A DNA stretch of 64,000 nucleotides. Source: Edaphochlamys debaryana (taxonomy: Eukaryota > Chlorophyta > Chlorophyceae > Chlamydomonadales). Made by a program: the position numbers and the translations under genes. Positions 40,219 to 50,680 of this stretch are shown piece after piece. How positions within the stretch are numbered: position 1 is the stretch's first letter; each line of letters opens with the position of its first letter. The notes under the pieces are model-generated. The model was not told the DNA's origin. It made no database searches and saw only the letters and a list, made by a program, of their open reading frames with translations. The stretch is taken from assembly GCA_016858145.1 (NCBI GenBank), contig JAEHOE010000185.1, positions 62,001 to 126,000 of the forward strand. The letters are read 5' to 3'.

Positions 40219-41415
40219 CGGTGAGGGGATTGAGCTCGCGGGATGTGAGTTGTGAAGTGACTGGGCTGGAGTACTCACTGTGGGGACTGCAATGTGCTGC
40301 AGGTCGGCCGCTCGGCCTGTGCCCCAGCGCTCATGCTGTGGCATGCCAACAGGAGCCTACCACTTTGCGGTCATCACCAGTTTGTGGCCAAAGCCACAAG
40401 CAGCTCCTTACCGTTATGTGGGACCCCTCAAGGAGCAAGGGCCGTCTAGGACGCGCAGGTGGCATCACGCCGCACTGACACCCCCAACGGCCCACATCCC
40501 GGATCAAGCACCATGCTAGCCATACGTTATGGCAGGGATGTCATGGAGCAATAGCGAAGCCGCAGCGTTGAAGGGAGGAGCACGGCGGGTCAGAAGTGTG
40601 CCCTTGGAGGCGGCCGAGCAGATTTAGCAAGGATAGAAGGCGAATGGTTACCCGTGTGCCAACGAGACACACATGTATCTGACTTCTCGTCTGTACCTCA
40701 GGCGAGGAGCGGCGGGCTCAAGCATAGCGCGAGCCCGCCAGGGCAAGTACGCAACTGCCCACCAACCTTCCGTTCCAGGATATTAGCAAATGGTTATTCT
40801 TTCTAATACGTGAAGACCCGAAAGGCGAAACAGCCTCTCGCTCGTGAACAAGGCCGCCCGCGACAAGTGGTGTTGACTTGTTGCAAGTCACCCACTGCGG
40901 CCCTAGCTAGCATAGATGTTTATGTTGGATGTATATATGCACAAATCGAGTGGCAAGGAAGCCAGCCACTCAGGAACGACTCGGACGATTGACTGGACAA
41001 GGTGAGCGGAGCCGCAGGCTTCGCGAACCACGCTGGGCCAATAAGCAAGGTATTATAATGATTGTGCGGCGAGCACAGCACGCGGTTACCCCCTCTATCT
41101 CTAGGCTAGGATCACTGCAATAAGCCAAGGGTAGATGGGCAGGGGGCGCAATCCTTGCTGGTTGACGACCCCGAGCCCGGTGTTGTTTGGGAAAGGCAGT
41201 AGGTGGACGAAAGAGGACAAGGCCTACAGAACGGGCAGGGTGGTCACTTGGCGCCAAAGCCAGGTGCCGCCAGGCCTGGCCTCCACCCCAGGTCCTCCCA
41301 GCTCCCGCACCAGGGCCCAAACCGTGGGCCCTTTCGTACACGCCTCGTAGACGATTCGGTAGATGAAGGAAGGTTGACGCACAGGTGACGGAAAGATTAG
41401 GTAAGGTACGGCACC

Positions 41416-42727
41416 TGTACTGCCGGGTTGAGGGGGTCACGCGATGTGTGTCGGCACACGCCCGCCGGCTTGCCCGGGATTCTTTGTGCTCACGTCAAAC
41501 CGCACGCTGCAGCGGCTCGTGCTATCACCAACTGAAAATGGTTGCGTTTTAGCAGCGGGATTTTGGGGAACGCAGCCAGGGAACATGGGAGGCGGGAGCA
41601 GCACAGAAGGTGCCCGTTTGGAGGGCCTGCAGCCCGGAACAGGAGGGGGTGTCACGGGACGAGCGCCATAGAGGTGTACGGCGCATAAGCGGGGGTTTGA
41701 CTTTGGCGTTATTCGTTGACCGGGGCGTTGACTTCGGCCCCATACATTGACTCAGTTGTACGGCCGCCGGAGGCCTTATGTATTGAGCTGTTTGGATACA
41801 GGGTACGCGGGTGGTGCACCTGCGGGGCAGTTGCAGGATGAGGGGTGCGCTTCGAGGAAGGGGGTATTATACGAAGGGATCGTAGGGGGAGTTGCGCGGT
41901 TGCTTCCTTTGGCGGGCGGTGCCCGTTGTTCTGTACGACACCCAGGCCGTATTTAAGGCCGGGGGTCGCGGGCTGTTGAGCAAGCCCCGAACCCCCAGAA
42001 CAGGTCGACTGGAGCATCGAACGGACTTGGTGGACCCCTGATACCCGTGACCTCTGATAGGTCCCAAGCGCAAGGAAACAGGAGGAGTCTCTCGTGTAAA
42101 CGTGTGAGCTCGACTGAGGCCCTGTCCCTCGAGCCCCTCTGCGCCATCGAGCGCCCAGCCCGGCCCTTCGGCCCTGCACGCTGTCAGCCCCCACGGACTG
42201 AGCCTCAGCGCCCTCCGTCGAGTGGAGCTTCTTCTCTGCTGAGCAGCCCAGCTCGGCCCCCTTTCTTGAGTCAGCCCGGCTCTGACCTGCTGCGTTGCCC
42301 TCGCTGTGCGCGCGAGCGGAGGCGAGCGCGTGCCTTACAGCCCGCTTCGCTTGTTCCCTCCTTGGCCTTGCCCGAGTGCGCGCCAAGCCCGTGTCCTGTG
42401 GTCACTCCTGACCCGGCGCATCGTCTCACGGAGCGCCTACCGTCACCCCGACGCCGTCAGTGCCTCCGTCCCCCCCAAATCTATCTCAAATACCAGTAAC
42501 GCTTCCGCAAAGCAAGACTTCCGCTGCGCAGTATCCCTGCTATCGCCTGTCCGTTGATTGAGCCCTGCAACGTGACACGCACCCCAACCGGCGGTGACAG
42601 AGACCAGTGCCAGTATCCTCACACACTGAGCCCTGGGCACCTCACGACGCAGCAGGACGGTCCTAGGGCAAGCCACCACACCATTCCGGAACGCGCGAAA
42701 ACTTTGTGTGGTTTGGCTTCGCTTTCT
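41416..42727 (+). repeat. Left 1.3-kb direct repeat (5' LTR candidate)
   Basis: Begins TGTACTGCCGGGTTGAGG and ends GGCTTCGCTTTCT. It differs from the right copy at scattered bases and by a short insertion (ACGTGTTTGGTG) present only in the right copy. Open frames in it occur in both copies and are not genes. Confidence 0.85.
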
Positions 42728-42745
42728 TGGTAGCGGGACCACGTT
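42728..42745 (+). promoter_or_regulatory. Candidate primer-binding site
   Basis: TGGTAGCGGGACCACG starts exactly where homology between the two repeats ends. A tRNA 3' end of CGTGGTCCCGCTACCA would pair with it; the tRNA was not identified. Confidence 0.45.
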
Positions 42746-42845
42746 GCTCGTCTGAGCTTGCAACTCTGATCAATCAGCCGCAATAGACAACTCTACCCCC
42801 TCTTCCCCACACACGGCAAGCGCAGCTCAGAGCTGTGCCCCAAAC

Positions 42846-45368
42846 ATGGAGGAATATGGGCAAGAACGAACCCAAAACGTCTCCGCCTCCAGCCTCAATA
42901 GTATACCCCTCTTCGACCCCGATCTCTTTGATGCCAGATCATGGCTCACACAAGTCGAGAACTTTGCTCGTCTGTTCCACTGGACGGATGAAGACAAGCT
43001 GATTGCCGCCAAGTGCCGGCTAGGCTCCACGGCTCAAATATGGGCATGTGGGAGCGGCCCCGAGCTTGGTAACTGGCCCTCCTTCCGGCGAGCGTTCACG
43101 GACCGCTTCGCTGTACGAGAGGATGAGTTGTACACCCGCCTGGCGAACTGCGGGCAGGGCAAGAACGAGACGGTCAGGCATTATGCGGACCGATATCGGC
43201 ACCTTTGCTCACAGCTGGGCATTGACCCTGCCGAGGATCCAACCTACAAGTACAACTTTCTGCGTGGGCTGCAGCCCCGGATCTATGCCAAGGTTTACCT
43301 GATGCGGCCCATGGACCTTGAGGCGGCCATCTCTGATGCCATTTACGTGAGCGAGGGCATGGACACGATGAGCCGAAGTGAACAGGGGGATGAGGAGGAA
43401 CATGATGACATCACACGACATGCTCGTTATCGGCGTGCCCGAGAGTATGTGGAGGAGGAGGCACCTGCAAGGACGGAGAAGGCGGAGCGGGTGCGGTATG
43501 AGCTGGTGAAGCCTGAGTCGAGGGGGCCACCAGCCATAACACAAGGCAGGGGACAGGACACGCGCCCACGTGTGCGCTGGGAGGACCAGCGCGACCCGCA
43601 GCCCCGGCGCGATGAGCCACGGGGTGGCATGCGCCCATCAATGGCTGCGACAAGGACCCCACCGCCCGCCGCCCCTTCTCGCAACACACCTGACCTGGAG
43701 ACGCTGGCCAGGGACTTTGCGAGTCTCTCGTTAAACCTGCAGGAGTTGCAAAGGCGGCAGGAGGGCGGATGTGGGTCACAGGTCAACCTGGTGGAGGTAG
43801 TTAACACTCCCGAGGTGTATTTGGTGGCGGAAGTGAGCACAGCAGAGGCCCCGAGGCCCACGGCCTGGAGGTACCCCGGCCTTCCCAAGCCCCAGCCTTG
43901 GCGGCGCACCTGGAGTGTGGCGCAGCGGAGAAGCCCGGCCCAGGCTATGGAGCGGGTCTTCATGAGCCTCAGGACCGTGCGCCAGGCCCAGAGTCACCCA
44001 AGGCGCATTGGAGCAGCGGTAGCTGCGGCTCCTGGACGCCCACCCCACGCGGAGCAGCTGGGAACGCAGAAATTCGCACCACTGCCTCGTCGGCTCACCA
44101 TGAACGTAACGACCGGAGGCCGGCCGTTGCAATCCGCCGCACAATTAGAGGAGGAGGCGCAGGAAGAGGAAGGTGACGGAGACGTCACACAGCCACCATC
44201 AGATGACGAGCAGCTGCCTGCTGCGGTGGTGCAAGGTCTTGACACGGAGAGGCAGACACCGCCACCCCTGTTGTCCGATTCTGAGGAGGAGACGGAGCAC
44301 GAGTGGGAACGGGTCAAGAGACAGCGGAGGCGCAGAACCAAGCGGGCGGACTACGTGGGCCCAAACCAGGCCCGGTCCCAGCACACTGCGGCTATCGCGG
44401 ATTGTAACCCAGCGATTCGCTCTGAGGTCTGCGTGGGCCCGCAATCGCCGCCCGCGGCCAACCCCACGCAGCCAGCGGCCCCTCGCCAGAATTTGGAGGC
44501 GATTGAGATTGTTCCAGATAAGGAGGAGCAGGCCAAAGCCCCGGAGGGCGGGGGAACGGAGGAAGGCGATGAGGAGGAAGAGGAGGATGGTGTGTTGGAG
44601 CCTGAGGAGGGCGAAAAGGAGGCAAGCAATCCGTCAACGGAGCCAGGGTTTGAGAGAGAGGGACACGAGGAGTCACCGCGGGCGGGAGAGGCTAGGCCCT
44701 CACAGCCCGAGCCCCACACCGTTGAGCGCTCACCTTGGGAGGATACGGTGAGGATCAGCGTCCTGCAGACCCGCAAGTGGAGCTTCCCTGCTGGAACACC
44801 GGCGGGCACTATTGTCAGAAAGACGCGGGGCAGGGAAGGCGCCAGCGGCTTGAGGCCATCGCCCTTGGGGGGAAGAAAAGGCACGTGGAGGCAAAGGAGA
44901 AGGCAAATCGGATTTATGAGAAGCACCGGCATCAGTCCAAACCGCGCAAGCCAAGAACTAACGCGGGGGATAAGCCTGTGGGAGCACAGGCACCGCCTGC
45001 AGCTGCTCAAGGGAACCCGGAGACCCCGGGGACGGACACCAACCCGCTGGGAGAGGAGGTGGGGGCGGCTGCCCAACAGCCCTCGGTACGAACTGCTCGC
45101 GGCGCCCAGGGCGCCACCCCAGCAGTTGGGGCCCAGGCGAAGTACCCCCAGAGAGGACCCTAAGCCCAAGGCCCGCGGGCAGTCAAGCCCCAGCGCACCT
45201 GCAACGCCTGCCAAGGTCGCAGTTGATGCGCTGGCGGGAGACCCAGTAGCGAGCCGCCGCACGGTACCGGTGGCGACACCTGGGATGGGGGGGCGGAAGG
45301 CCGCGAGGAGGAGGCGCACGGAGTCAGGCCCGACCTTCTGCCGCTGGACGCCTAATGGGGCGACTTAA
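42846..45368 (+). CDS. Retrotransposon gag protein
   Basis: 840 open codons starting MEEYGQERTQN. Residues about 20-165 form a clear Retrotrans_gag domain: FDARSWLTQVENFARLF, DEDKLIAAKCRLGSTAQIW, WPSFRRAFTDRF, ETVRHYADRYRHLCSQLGI and YKYNFLRGLQPRIYAKV. The middle and C-terminal parts are charged and of low complexity, with Glu-rich tracts. From about 44760 another frame (44735-45163) reads CWNTGGHYCQKDAG and LGGKKRHVEAKEKANRIYEK, which looks like a degraded zinc knuckle and tail. The true C-terminus may therefore have shifted frame, making the last 200 codons of this frame spurious. No pol frame follows. Confidence 0.85.
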   Translation: MEEYGQERTQNVSASSLNSIPLFDPDLFDARSWLTQVENFARLFHWTDEDKLIAAKCRLGSTAQIWACGSGPELGNWPSFRRAFTDRFAVREDELYTRLANCGQGKNETVRHYADRYRHLCSQLGIDPAEDPTYKYNFLRGLQPRIYAKVYLMRPMDLEAAISDAIYVSEGMDTMSRSEQGDEEEHDDITRHARYRRAREYVEEEAPARTEKAERVRYELVKPESRGPPAITQGRGQDTRPRVRWEDQRDPQPRRDEPRGGMRPSMAATRTPPPAAPSRNTPDLETLARDFASLSLNLQELQRRQEGGCGSQVNLVEVVNTPEVYLVAEVSTAEAPRPTAWRYPGLPKPQPWRRTWSVAQRRSPAQAMERVFMSLRTVRQAQSHPRRIGAAVAAAPGRPPHAEQLGTQKFAPLPRRLTMNVTTGGRPLQSAAQLEEEAQEEEGDGDVTQPPSDDEQLPAAVVQGLDTERQTPPPLLSDSEEETEHEWERVKRQRRRRTKRADYVGPNQARSQHTAAIADCNPAIRSEVCVGPQSPPAANPTQPAAPRQNLEAIEIVPDKEEQAKAPEGGGTEEGDEEEEEDGVLEPEEGEKEASNPSTEPGFEREGHEESPRAGEARPSQPEPHTVERSPWEDTVRISVLQTRKWSFPAGTPAGTIVRKTRGREGASGLRPSPLGGRKGTWRQRRRQIGFMRSTGISPNRASQELTRGISLWEHRHRLQLLKGTRRPRGRTPTRWERRWGRLPNSPRYELLAAPRAPPQQLGPRRSTPREDPKPKARGQSSPSAPATPAKVAVDALAGDPVASRRTVPVATPGMGGRKAARRRRTESGPTFCRWTPNGAT
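44735..45163 (+). pseudogene. Possible frame-shifted gag C-terminus with zinc-knuckle remnant
   Basis: In a frame different from gag, the segment reads ELPCWNTGGHYCQKDAG, then ALGGKKRHVEAKEKANRIYE and a Pro/Ala-rich tail. The GGHYC part resembles a CCHC knuckle missing one Cys. It lies where a gag knuckle would be expected. Confidence 0.4.
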
Positions 45369-46699
45369 GCGGCGCGACAGCAGCTGGCCAAGGACCGGGA
45401 GGGGCCCTACCTGTTGCAGTTCCACCGGCCCCCGACGGCTCGCAAGAAATCGTGGAGGACGCCCAGGGGGTGCTCTTCCCATCCCCACGCACCTCCAGCC
45501 GCGCCCAGGTCATTTCTTTAGCACAGCCGCTGCGCCAGGAGCACGAGGAGCTGCGAGGCGGGACGCGGAAACAAACCCTCAAAACAAAAGAGCCCGCCGA
45601 CATGACTCCGCTGTGCGAAAGCAAGCTGCCAGTATGCTGGAGAGAGAGAGTGGCAGCGCAACCCGTGACGCGAAGGCAAGGAAAAGGGCAAAACAACTGC
45701 AGGGCAGACGCCCAGAAGTGCCCCAGCGAGAGCTGAGCGTGCCAACAAGCTCCAAGCTCACCAACAAGATTCTTCGACGCAACCACCAGCCGCGGCGCTG
45801 TCAAAACTAGGACTGCAAACCCGCATGGGCCAGACTATTGCGTGCAGTAGGATGAGGACGGAGTGCAAGGGAGTGGCCAAAGAACTGAAGAACCGCAGTC
45901 CACTATGCGGCAGCAGCGGAGCAGGTGCAGTGCGATGTGCACGCGTTCAACCCGCGCATGAGGCGTTCCGGATATCCGGACAGTTCCACATATTTGACCA
46001 GCGGAAAAGCGTAGTTAAAGCTACCTGGAACAACGCTCGGACGGGCGGAAGCGTGAGGGAGGCCACTTTGACGGCGACGCCCGCTGGAACCGAAAAACCG
46101 ACAAACGCCCACAAGACGGCAGAAGTGGTCCAGACTTCTGGCCCAGAAGCGTGCAAGGAAGCTCGCTACGTTACCTTTATAGCGCGCCTCGCAGCAAGGC
46201 GAGAGGCGGCGCCTGGGGCGAAAGCGACCGGCGCACCGCGGCCCATCGCGCCAGCCACCCGTCGTCGTCAAGCCCTTTCTCTCCTCTTGTCTTTCCAACG
46301 CGTTCAAGGGAGTGGTAATTCTACGTTACGCAAGACCACTGAAGCTGTTGGCGGAGCTTAAGGAGGCCCATGCAGTGCCCATTAAAGGGAACAACAGCAA
46401 CTCCTCAATAGCGAACGCCTCGCTGTTGCTGCGGAGCCGCATCAAGACGCTGGAGGCCGCGCGGAGGAAGGACCGGCACCTCCAAATTGAGTACGGTGCG
46501 TACCAGAGAGTCCTGATGAGCCGGCTGTCCACGACAGACGGGCAGTATCGGCCCGAGTGAGGCCGCTGAAAAGGCCGCCGCCGCCATTGCCCCATTACGA
46601 GACCAACAGGAGCAATGAGGCAAGCGGCGTGCAACAACAATAGCGTGACCCGGGTCTAGGTAGAGACACCTAGACGGCGCGGGGAATAGCCGTGGCAGC
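45369..46699 (+). other. Internal region after gag; no pol recognised
   Basis: Two plus-strand frames are open, 45825-46361 and 46312-46560. The second reads LLLRSRIKTLEAARRKDRHL and ends RLSTTDGQYRPE, helix-like but without a known motif. I could not see the DxD of an RT, a protease DS/TG or an integrase HHCC/DDE pattern. The stretch may be degraded internal sequence. Confidence 0.45.
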
Positions 46700-48023
46700 T
46701 GTACTGCCGGGTTGAGGGGGTCACGCGATGTGTGTCGGCACACGCCCGCCGGCTTGCCCGGGATTCTTTGTGCTCACGTCAAACCGCACGCTGCAGCGGC
46801 TCGTGCTATCACCAACTGAAAGTGGTTGCGTTTTAGCAGCGGGATTTTGGGGAACGCAGCCAGGGAACATGGGAGGCGGGAGCAGCACAGAAGGTGCCCG
46901 TTTGGAGGGCCTGCAGCCCGGAACAGGAGGGGGTGTCACGGGACGAGCGCCATAGAGGTGTACGGCGCATAAGCGGGGGTTTGACTTTGGCGTTATTCGT
47001 TGACCGGGGCGTTGACTTCGGCCCCATACATTGACTCAGTTGTACGGCCGCCGGAGGCCTTATGTATTGAGCTGTTTGGATACAGGGTACGCGGGTGGTG
47101 CACCTGCGGGGCAGTTGCAGGATGAGGGGTGCGCTTCGAGGAAGGGGGTATTATACGAAGGGATCGTAGGGGGAGTTGCGCGGTTGCTTCCTTTGGCGGG
47201 CGGTGCCCGTTGTTCTGTACGACACCCAGGCCGTATTTAAGGCCGGGGGTCGCGGGCTGTTGAGCAAGTCCCGGACCCCCAGAACAGGTCGACTGGAGCA
47301 TCGAACGGAAGTGGTGGACCCCTGATACCCGTGACCTCTGATAGGTCCCAAGCGCAAGGAAACAGGAGGAGTCTCTCGTGTAAACGTGTGAGCTCGACTG
47401 AGGCCCTGTCCCTCGAGCCCCTCTGCGCCATCGAGCGCCCAGCCTGGCCCTTCGGCCCTGCACGCTGTCAGCCCCCACGGACTGAGCCTCAGCGCCCTCC
47501 GTCGAGTGGAGCTTCTTCTCTGCTGAGCAGCCCAGCTCGGCCCCCTTTCTTGAGTCAGCCCGGCTCTGACCCGCTGCGTTGCCCTCGCTGTGCGCGCGAG
47601 CGGAGGCGAGCGCGTGCCTTACAGCCCGCTTCGCTTGTTCCCTCCTTGGCCTTGCCCGAGTGCGCGCCAAGCCCGTGTCCTGTGGTCACTCCTGACCCGG
47701 CGCATCGTCTCACGGAGCTCCTACCGTCACCCTGACGCCGTCAGTGCCTCCGTCCCCCCCAAATCTATCTCAAATACCAGTAACGCTTCCGCAAAGCAAG
47801 ACTTCCGCTGCGCAGTATCCCTGCTATCGCCTGTCCGTTGATTGAGCCCCGCAACGTGACACGCACCCCAACCTGCGGTGACAGAGACCGGTGCCAGTGT
47901 CCTCACACACTGAGCCCTGGGCACCTCACGACGCAGCAGAACGGTCCTAGGGCAAGCCAGCACACCACTCCGGAACGCGCGAAAATTTTGTGTGGTTACG
48001 TGTTTGGTGTGGCTTCGCTTTCT
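46700..48023 (+). repeat. Right 1.3-kb direct repeat (3' LTR or separate insertion)
   Basis: Second copy of 41416-42727. It is bracketed by TAGCCGTGGCA at 46687-46697 and again at 48023-48033. Confidence 0.85.
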
Positions 48024-49505
48024 AGCCGTGGCACACCCCTGCATGGGGCCGGGCCGTTTGGTATAAAAGGGGAGGGCCGGTATTCCTTTAGAATAATACC
48101 CCTGCCCACAGCTCTCCCAACGCTCTCCTACCGCTCTCACTACGCTCTCTGACCGCTCTCTGACGCTCTCCCTTATCGGCGCGCACGGACTTGATCAACC
48201 CGTCGCCTAGCTCGGCTGTAACGCACAAGCAACTAACGCTCTCTTCTCTCACCTCGTCACCCTTTTCCCACAGGTTCACCGGCCTCCCCGGCCGCGTAGG
48301 CCTGTACCACCTTCGCCTAGTTTCCCCCCGTCCAACCCCGCAGGTGCCCCCGGCCCCTTCGAGGTCTCACGCTTCAAGACAGTACCGAGCCTTAGTTGTC
48401 AGCCTCATTGCTCACTAAACGCAGCACCTGACGCCCGATTGGGACCAGAGCCAGGCTAACCCTTGGCCCAGGTTCAGCCGTTTCCTTAGCTTAGTCCGTT
48501 CGTAGATTAGTATAGCCCGTAACAGCGTCCGTACCCGTTCGCATAGCTTGACCGTTATCCGTTAGTTCTTACCTTAGCCCCCACAGCGCAGGCCCAGTCG
48601 CCTGCAAACAGACACAGAGGAACACAGACCTCGCCGGCTTCTTCTCTCTTCTCCCTTTAGTTCACCCCGCAGGCCTCTGCCTCGAGGTGTGGAGAGTCTC
48701 TCCCGGATCCGCATAGTTAGCAGTACCCAGCCACTCGCCGTGGCCCTTAGTTGACGCGCGAACACGCCGTCCAGCAGCTGAGGTCGCTCCCAGCCGCCTA
48801 GTCGCCTGCAGCCTCCCCGGCCAGGCTCTCACATAGACGTTCACATTTAGACGCGGCAGCAGCCCGCATTAACGCTAGCAGCTCGCCGGTAAATTATCCC
48901 GGCCCTCTAGGACCCGCGCATCAGGGTCACACCGTCAGCCGCACGCCCCACACGTGCCTGGTGTTCGTAGGAACAGCCCGAACACCCTCACTCAGGCCTA
49001 AGCCCTCGGGTCCGTCACACACACACAGGTTCCCCAGGCAGCCAGGTTCGGAGGTCACAGGCCCCGAAGCCAGAAGCAGGTGCACTCCTTCTCCCCCCTT
49101 GCCCTCTCGGCCGCAGGTCACAGCTTGCCTGCTTGCCCCGCACCTGCAGGAGTACAGAACTCGTGTCCCGTCCCCCTTCGGTCCCAGGTTAAAGCAGTCG
49201 CTAGCCGACCGGACACGCGTCTTGTAGTTTAGGCAGGCCCTCGCCTGCATAGTTATACGCTTCCGCACCCGCACAGACAACCCCGAGGTCCCTTGGATCG
49301 CGTCCGACTCCGCTAGGACCGCCGTATCCCACCTCCGGTTGATAGGTCACTGGTGGGCGCGAGTCTCCTAACTCCGCCCTCCGGGCACTTGACAGTAGCA
49401 ACACCGGTCCGAGGGCGCAGCGCAGCCACCGCTCACAGTTAGGGTTATCACTTAGGCGGGGTAGTACCGCGAAAAAAATTGGTTGGGTAGTCGGGTAGTT
49501 AAGTT
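48024..49505 (+). other. Promoter-like region without a gene
   Basis: A TATAAAA at 48062-48068 is followed by a CGCTCTC-rich stretch (48108-48175). Beyond it lies a long region with several CAGGT motifs and TTAG-rich patches but no convincing open frame. It could be the 5' leader or long terminal region of a retroelement. The tail near 49480-49505 (GTAGTTAAGTTAGTTAGG) belongs to the LINE stub that follows. Confidence 0.45.
48062..48068 (+). promoter_or_regulatory. TATA box candidate
   Basis: TATAAAA in a GC-rich setting, directly after the 11-bp repeat that closes the right 1.3-kb unit. A pyrimidine-rich CGCTCTC tract begins about 45 bp downstream. Confidence 0.5.
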
Positions 49506-49510
49506 AGTTA

Positions 49511-49795
49511 GGATGCGGGTATTACAAGAGGCCCGACCCCGAAGTTAGTTAGGATGCGGGTATTACAAGAGGCCCGACCCCCCTGCGAGGGCCGACTTGG
49601 GTGGGGCTACAGCCCTCGAACCCCTTGTCCCCCGGCCCGAAGGCCAGGAGAAGAGTCTTCACGGCCAAACACCGCCAAGGTCTTGCGCCGCCACCAACTC
49701 CAAGCACACGCGCGGGTCCAAAGAGCCAGCCAGGGCAAGCCCCAGCAGCCCGCCCAGCCAGTGACGTGGCCGGGCAAACACGCAGCACAAACCCT
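49511..49795 (-). mobile_element. Two LINE 3'-end stubs
   Basis: On the minus strand each stub ends CTTGTAATACCCGCATCCTAAC. The first (49511-49541) is only about 30 bp; the second (49546-49795) carries about 250 bp of 3' UTR. The same UTR occurs at 54131-54335 and in part at 55731-55848. Tails are TAAC-like, not poly(A). Both are severe 5' truncations. Confidence 0.8.
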
Positions 49796-49798
49796 TAG

Positions 49799-50060
49799 GC
49801 TCAGCTGGCGGCCGCGGCCGCAGCCGCGGCCCCGGCCCCGGCTCAGCTGGCGGCTCAGCAGGCGGCTCAGCTGGCGGCTCAGCAGGCGGCTCAGCTGGCG
49901 GCCGCGGCCGCAGCCGCGGCCCCGGCCCCGGCTCAGCTGGCGGCTCAGCAGGCGGCTCAGCTGGCGGCTCAGCAGGCGGCTCAGCTGGCGGCCGCGGCCG
50001 CAGCCGCGGCCCCGGCCCCGGCTCAGCTGGCGGCTCAGCAGGCGGCCGCGGCCGCAGCCG
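49799..50060. repeat. 90-bp minisatellite within the Ala/Gln ORF
   Basis: GGCCGCGGCCGCAGCCGCGG recurs at about 49809, 49899 and 49989, with CAGCTGGCGGCTCAG sub-repeats between. Open in several frames because the period is a multiple of three. Confidence 0.9.
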
Positions 50061-50356
50061 CGGCCCCAGCCCCGGCAGCCCCAGCCCCAGCCCCGGCCCC
50101 GGCCGCGGAGCCGCCGTCCAACCCACTGACCGGCGGTGTAGAAAAGCCACCCAAACGCCCGCGTGGAGCTCGCAATGCCGGGGCAGCTGCAGCTGGGGCG
50201 AGCGATGGCTCGGGTCCATTCATTAACCCGCTGCTCAGCAATAAGGGCGGGGCCCCGATGGCCACCTCAGCAGGCGTCCGGTCGTCGTTGCGCAGGGCGG
50301 CCGCCCTAGCAGGCTCGCAGGGCGGGGCGGCCGGGGGCCAGCAGAAGCCCCACTGA
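49799..50356 (+). CDS. C-terminal exon or ORF with Ala/Gln repeats and a basic patch
   Basis: After TTAG at 49795-49798 the frame is open for 185 codons to TGA at 50354-50356. It starts with AQLAAAAAAAPAPAQLAAQQ-type repeats (90-bp period, just over three copies), then a Pro/Ala linker, PPSNPLTGGVEKPPKRPRGA with a likely nuclear-localisation patch, PFINPLLSNKGGAPMATSAG and a final GGAAGGQQKPH. No ATG lies in frame and the codon before is TAG. It must therefore be entered by splicing or is a fragment exposed by the LINE stub that ends exactly here. I do not recognise the protein; a gag C-terminus or a host nuclear protein are both possible. Confidence 0.5.
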   Translation, partial: AQLAAAAAAAAPAPAQLAAQQAAQLAAQQAAQLAAAAAAAAPAPAQLAAQQAAQLAAQQAAQLAAAAAAAAPAPAQLAAQQAAAAAAAAPAPAAPAPAPAPAAEPPSNPLTGGVEKPPKRPRGARNAGAAAAGASDGSGPFINPLLSNKGGAPMATSAGVRSSLRRAAALAGSQGGAAGGQQKPH

Positions 50357-50680
50357 TAGTAGTAGTGCACACATTGCACGCGGCACTGGAGGCGGAAACA
50401 CGGTGGTGTCAGGGGCAGGGAGGGGGGCGCAGCAGGAATCAAGGGGGAGAGCGAAGGTCAGGGTGCGGGTGCGTGGATGCAGGGAAGAGGATGCAAAGAT
50501 CTCTATAGTGTCAGTGGCGGGCGCGGGGGCGCATGGGCGTATGCTCTAGGCCGTAGGGAGCATGGGCACGGGCGGCGGACCAGCACAGGCGGCGGACCAG
50601 CCTAGGCTAGGCCTAGCGACACGCTGCTGCGTGCATGGTCGCCAGATGCGAGATTACGTGACTTTATCTTGGCATTATCT
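50357..50680. other. No gene; possible 3' UTR of the preceding ORF
   Basis: About 320 bp without an open frame of note. No TGTAA signal on the plus strand was seen. A short direct repeat GGCGGACCAGC occurs near 50573 and 50590. Confidence 0.4.

Larger units (their letters stand above)
38600..41415. other. 2.8 kb intergenic stretch with simple repeats and small gene-like pieces
   Basis: No full gene is seen. It holds CTTCCCCA-rich clusters (39220-39440 and 40045-40165), an AT-rich patch with TATAC motifs (39890-39950) and a small exon-like piece at 40180-40218. Open frames here are short and mostly Pro/Ser/Arg-rich in several phases. Confidence 0.45.
41416..48023 (+). mobile_element. gag-only element between 1.3-kb direct repeats (TR-GAG-like)
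   Basis: Two nearly identical 1.3-kb direct repeats (41416-42727 and 46700-48023, offset 5284) enclose 4 kb with a gag gene but no protease, RT or integrase that I can see. A primer-binding-like TGGTAGCGGGACCACG starts at the first base after the left repeat. This fits a non-autonomous LTR retrotransposon of the TR-GAG kind. Against it, no 4-6 bp target duplication surrounds the whole unit, and the right repeat alone is bracketed by an 11-bp direct repeat (see Findings). Confidence 0.65.

Noticed and set aside
41709..42386. 225-codon minus-strand frame, repeated at 46993-47670
   Set aside because: It occurs identically in both 1.3-kb repeats, with no recognisable domain; likely a by-product of the repeat.
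49554..50129. Arg/Trp/Ser-rich 191-codon frame and the minus-strand Pro/Glu frame 49659-50219
   Set aside because: Both are shadows of the 90-bp minisatellite. The Ala/Gln frame ends in non-repetitive, protein-like sequence and is preferred.
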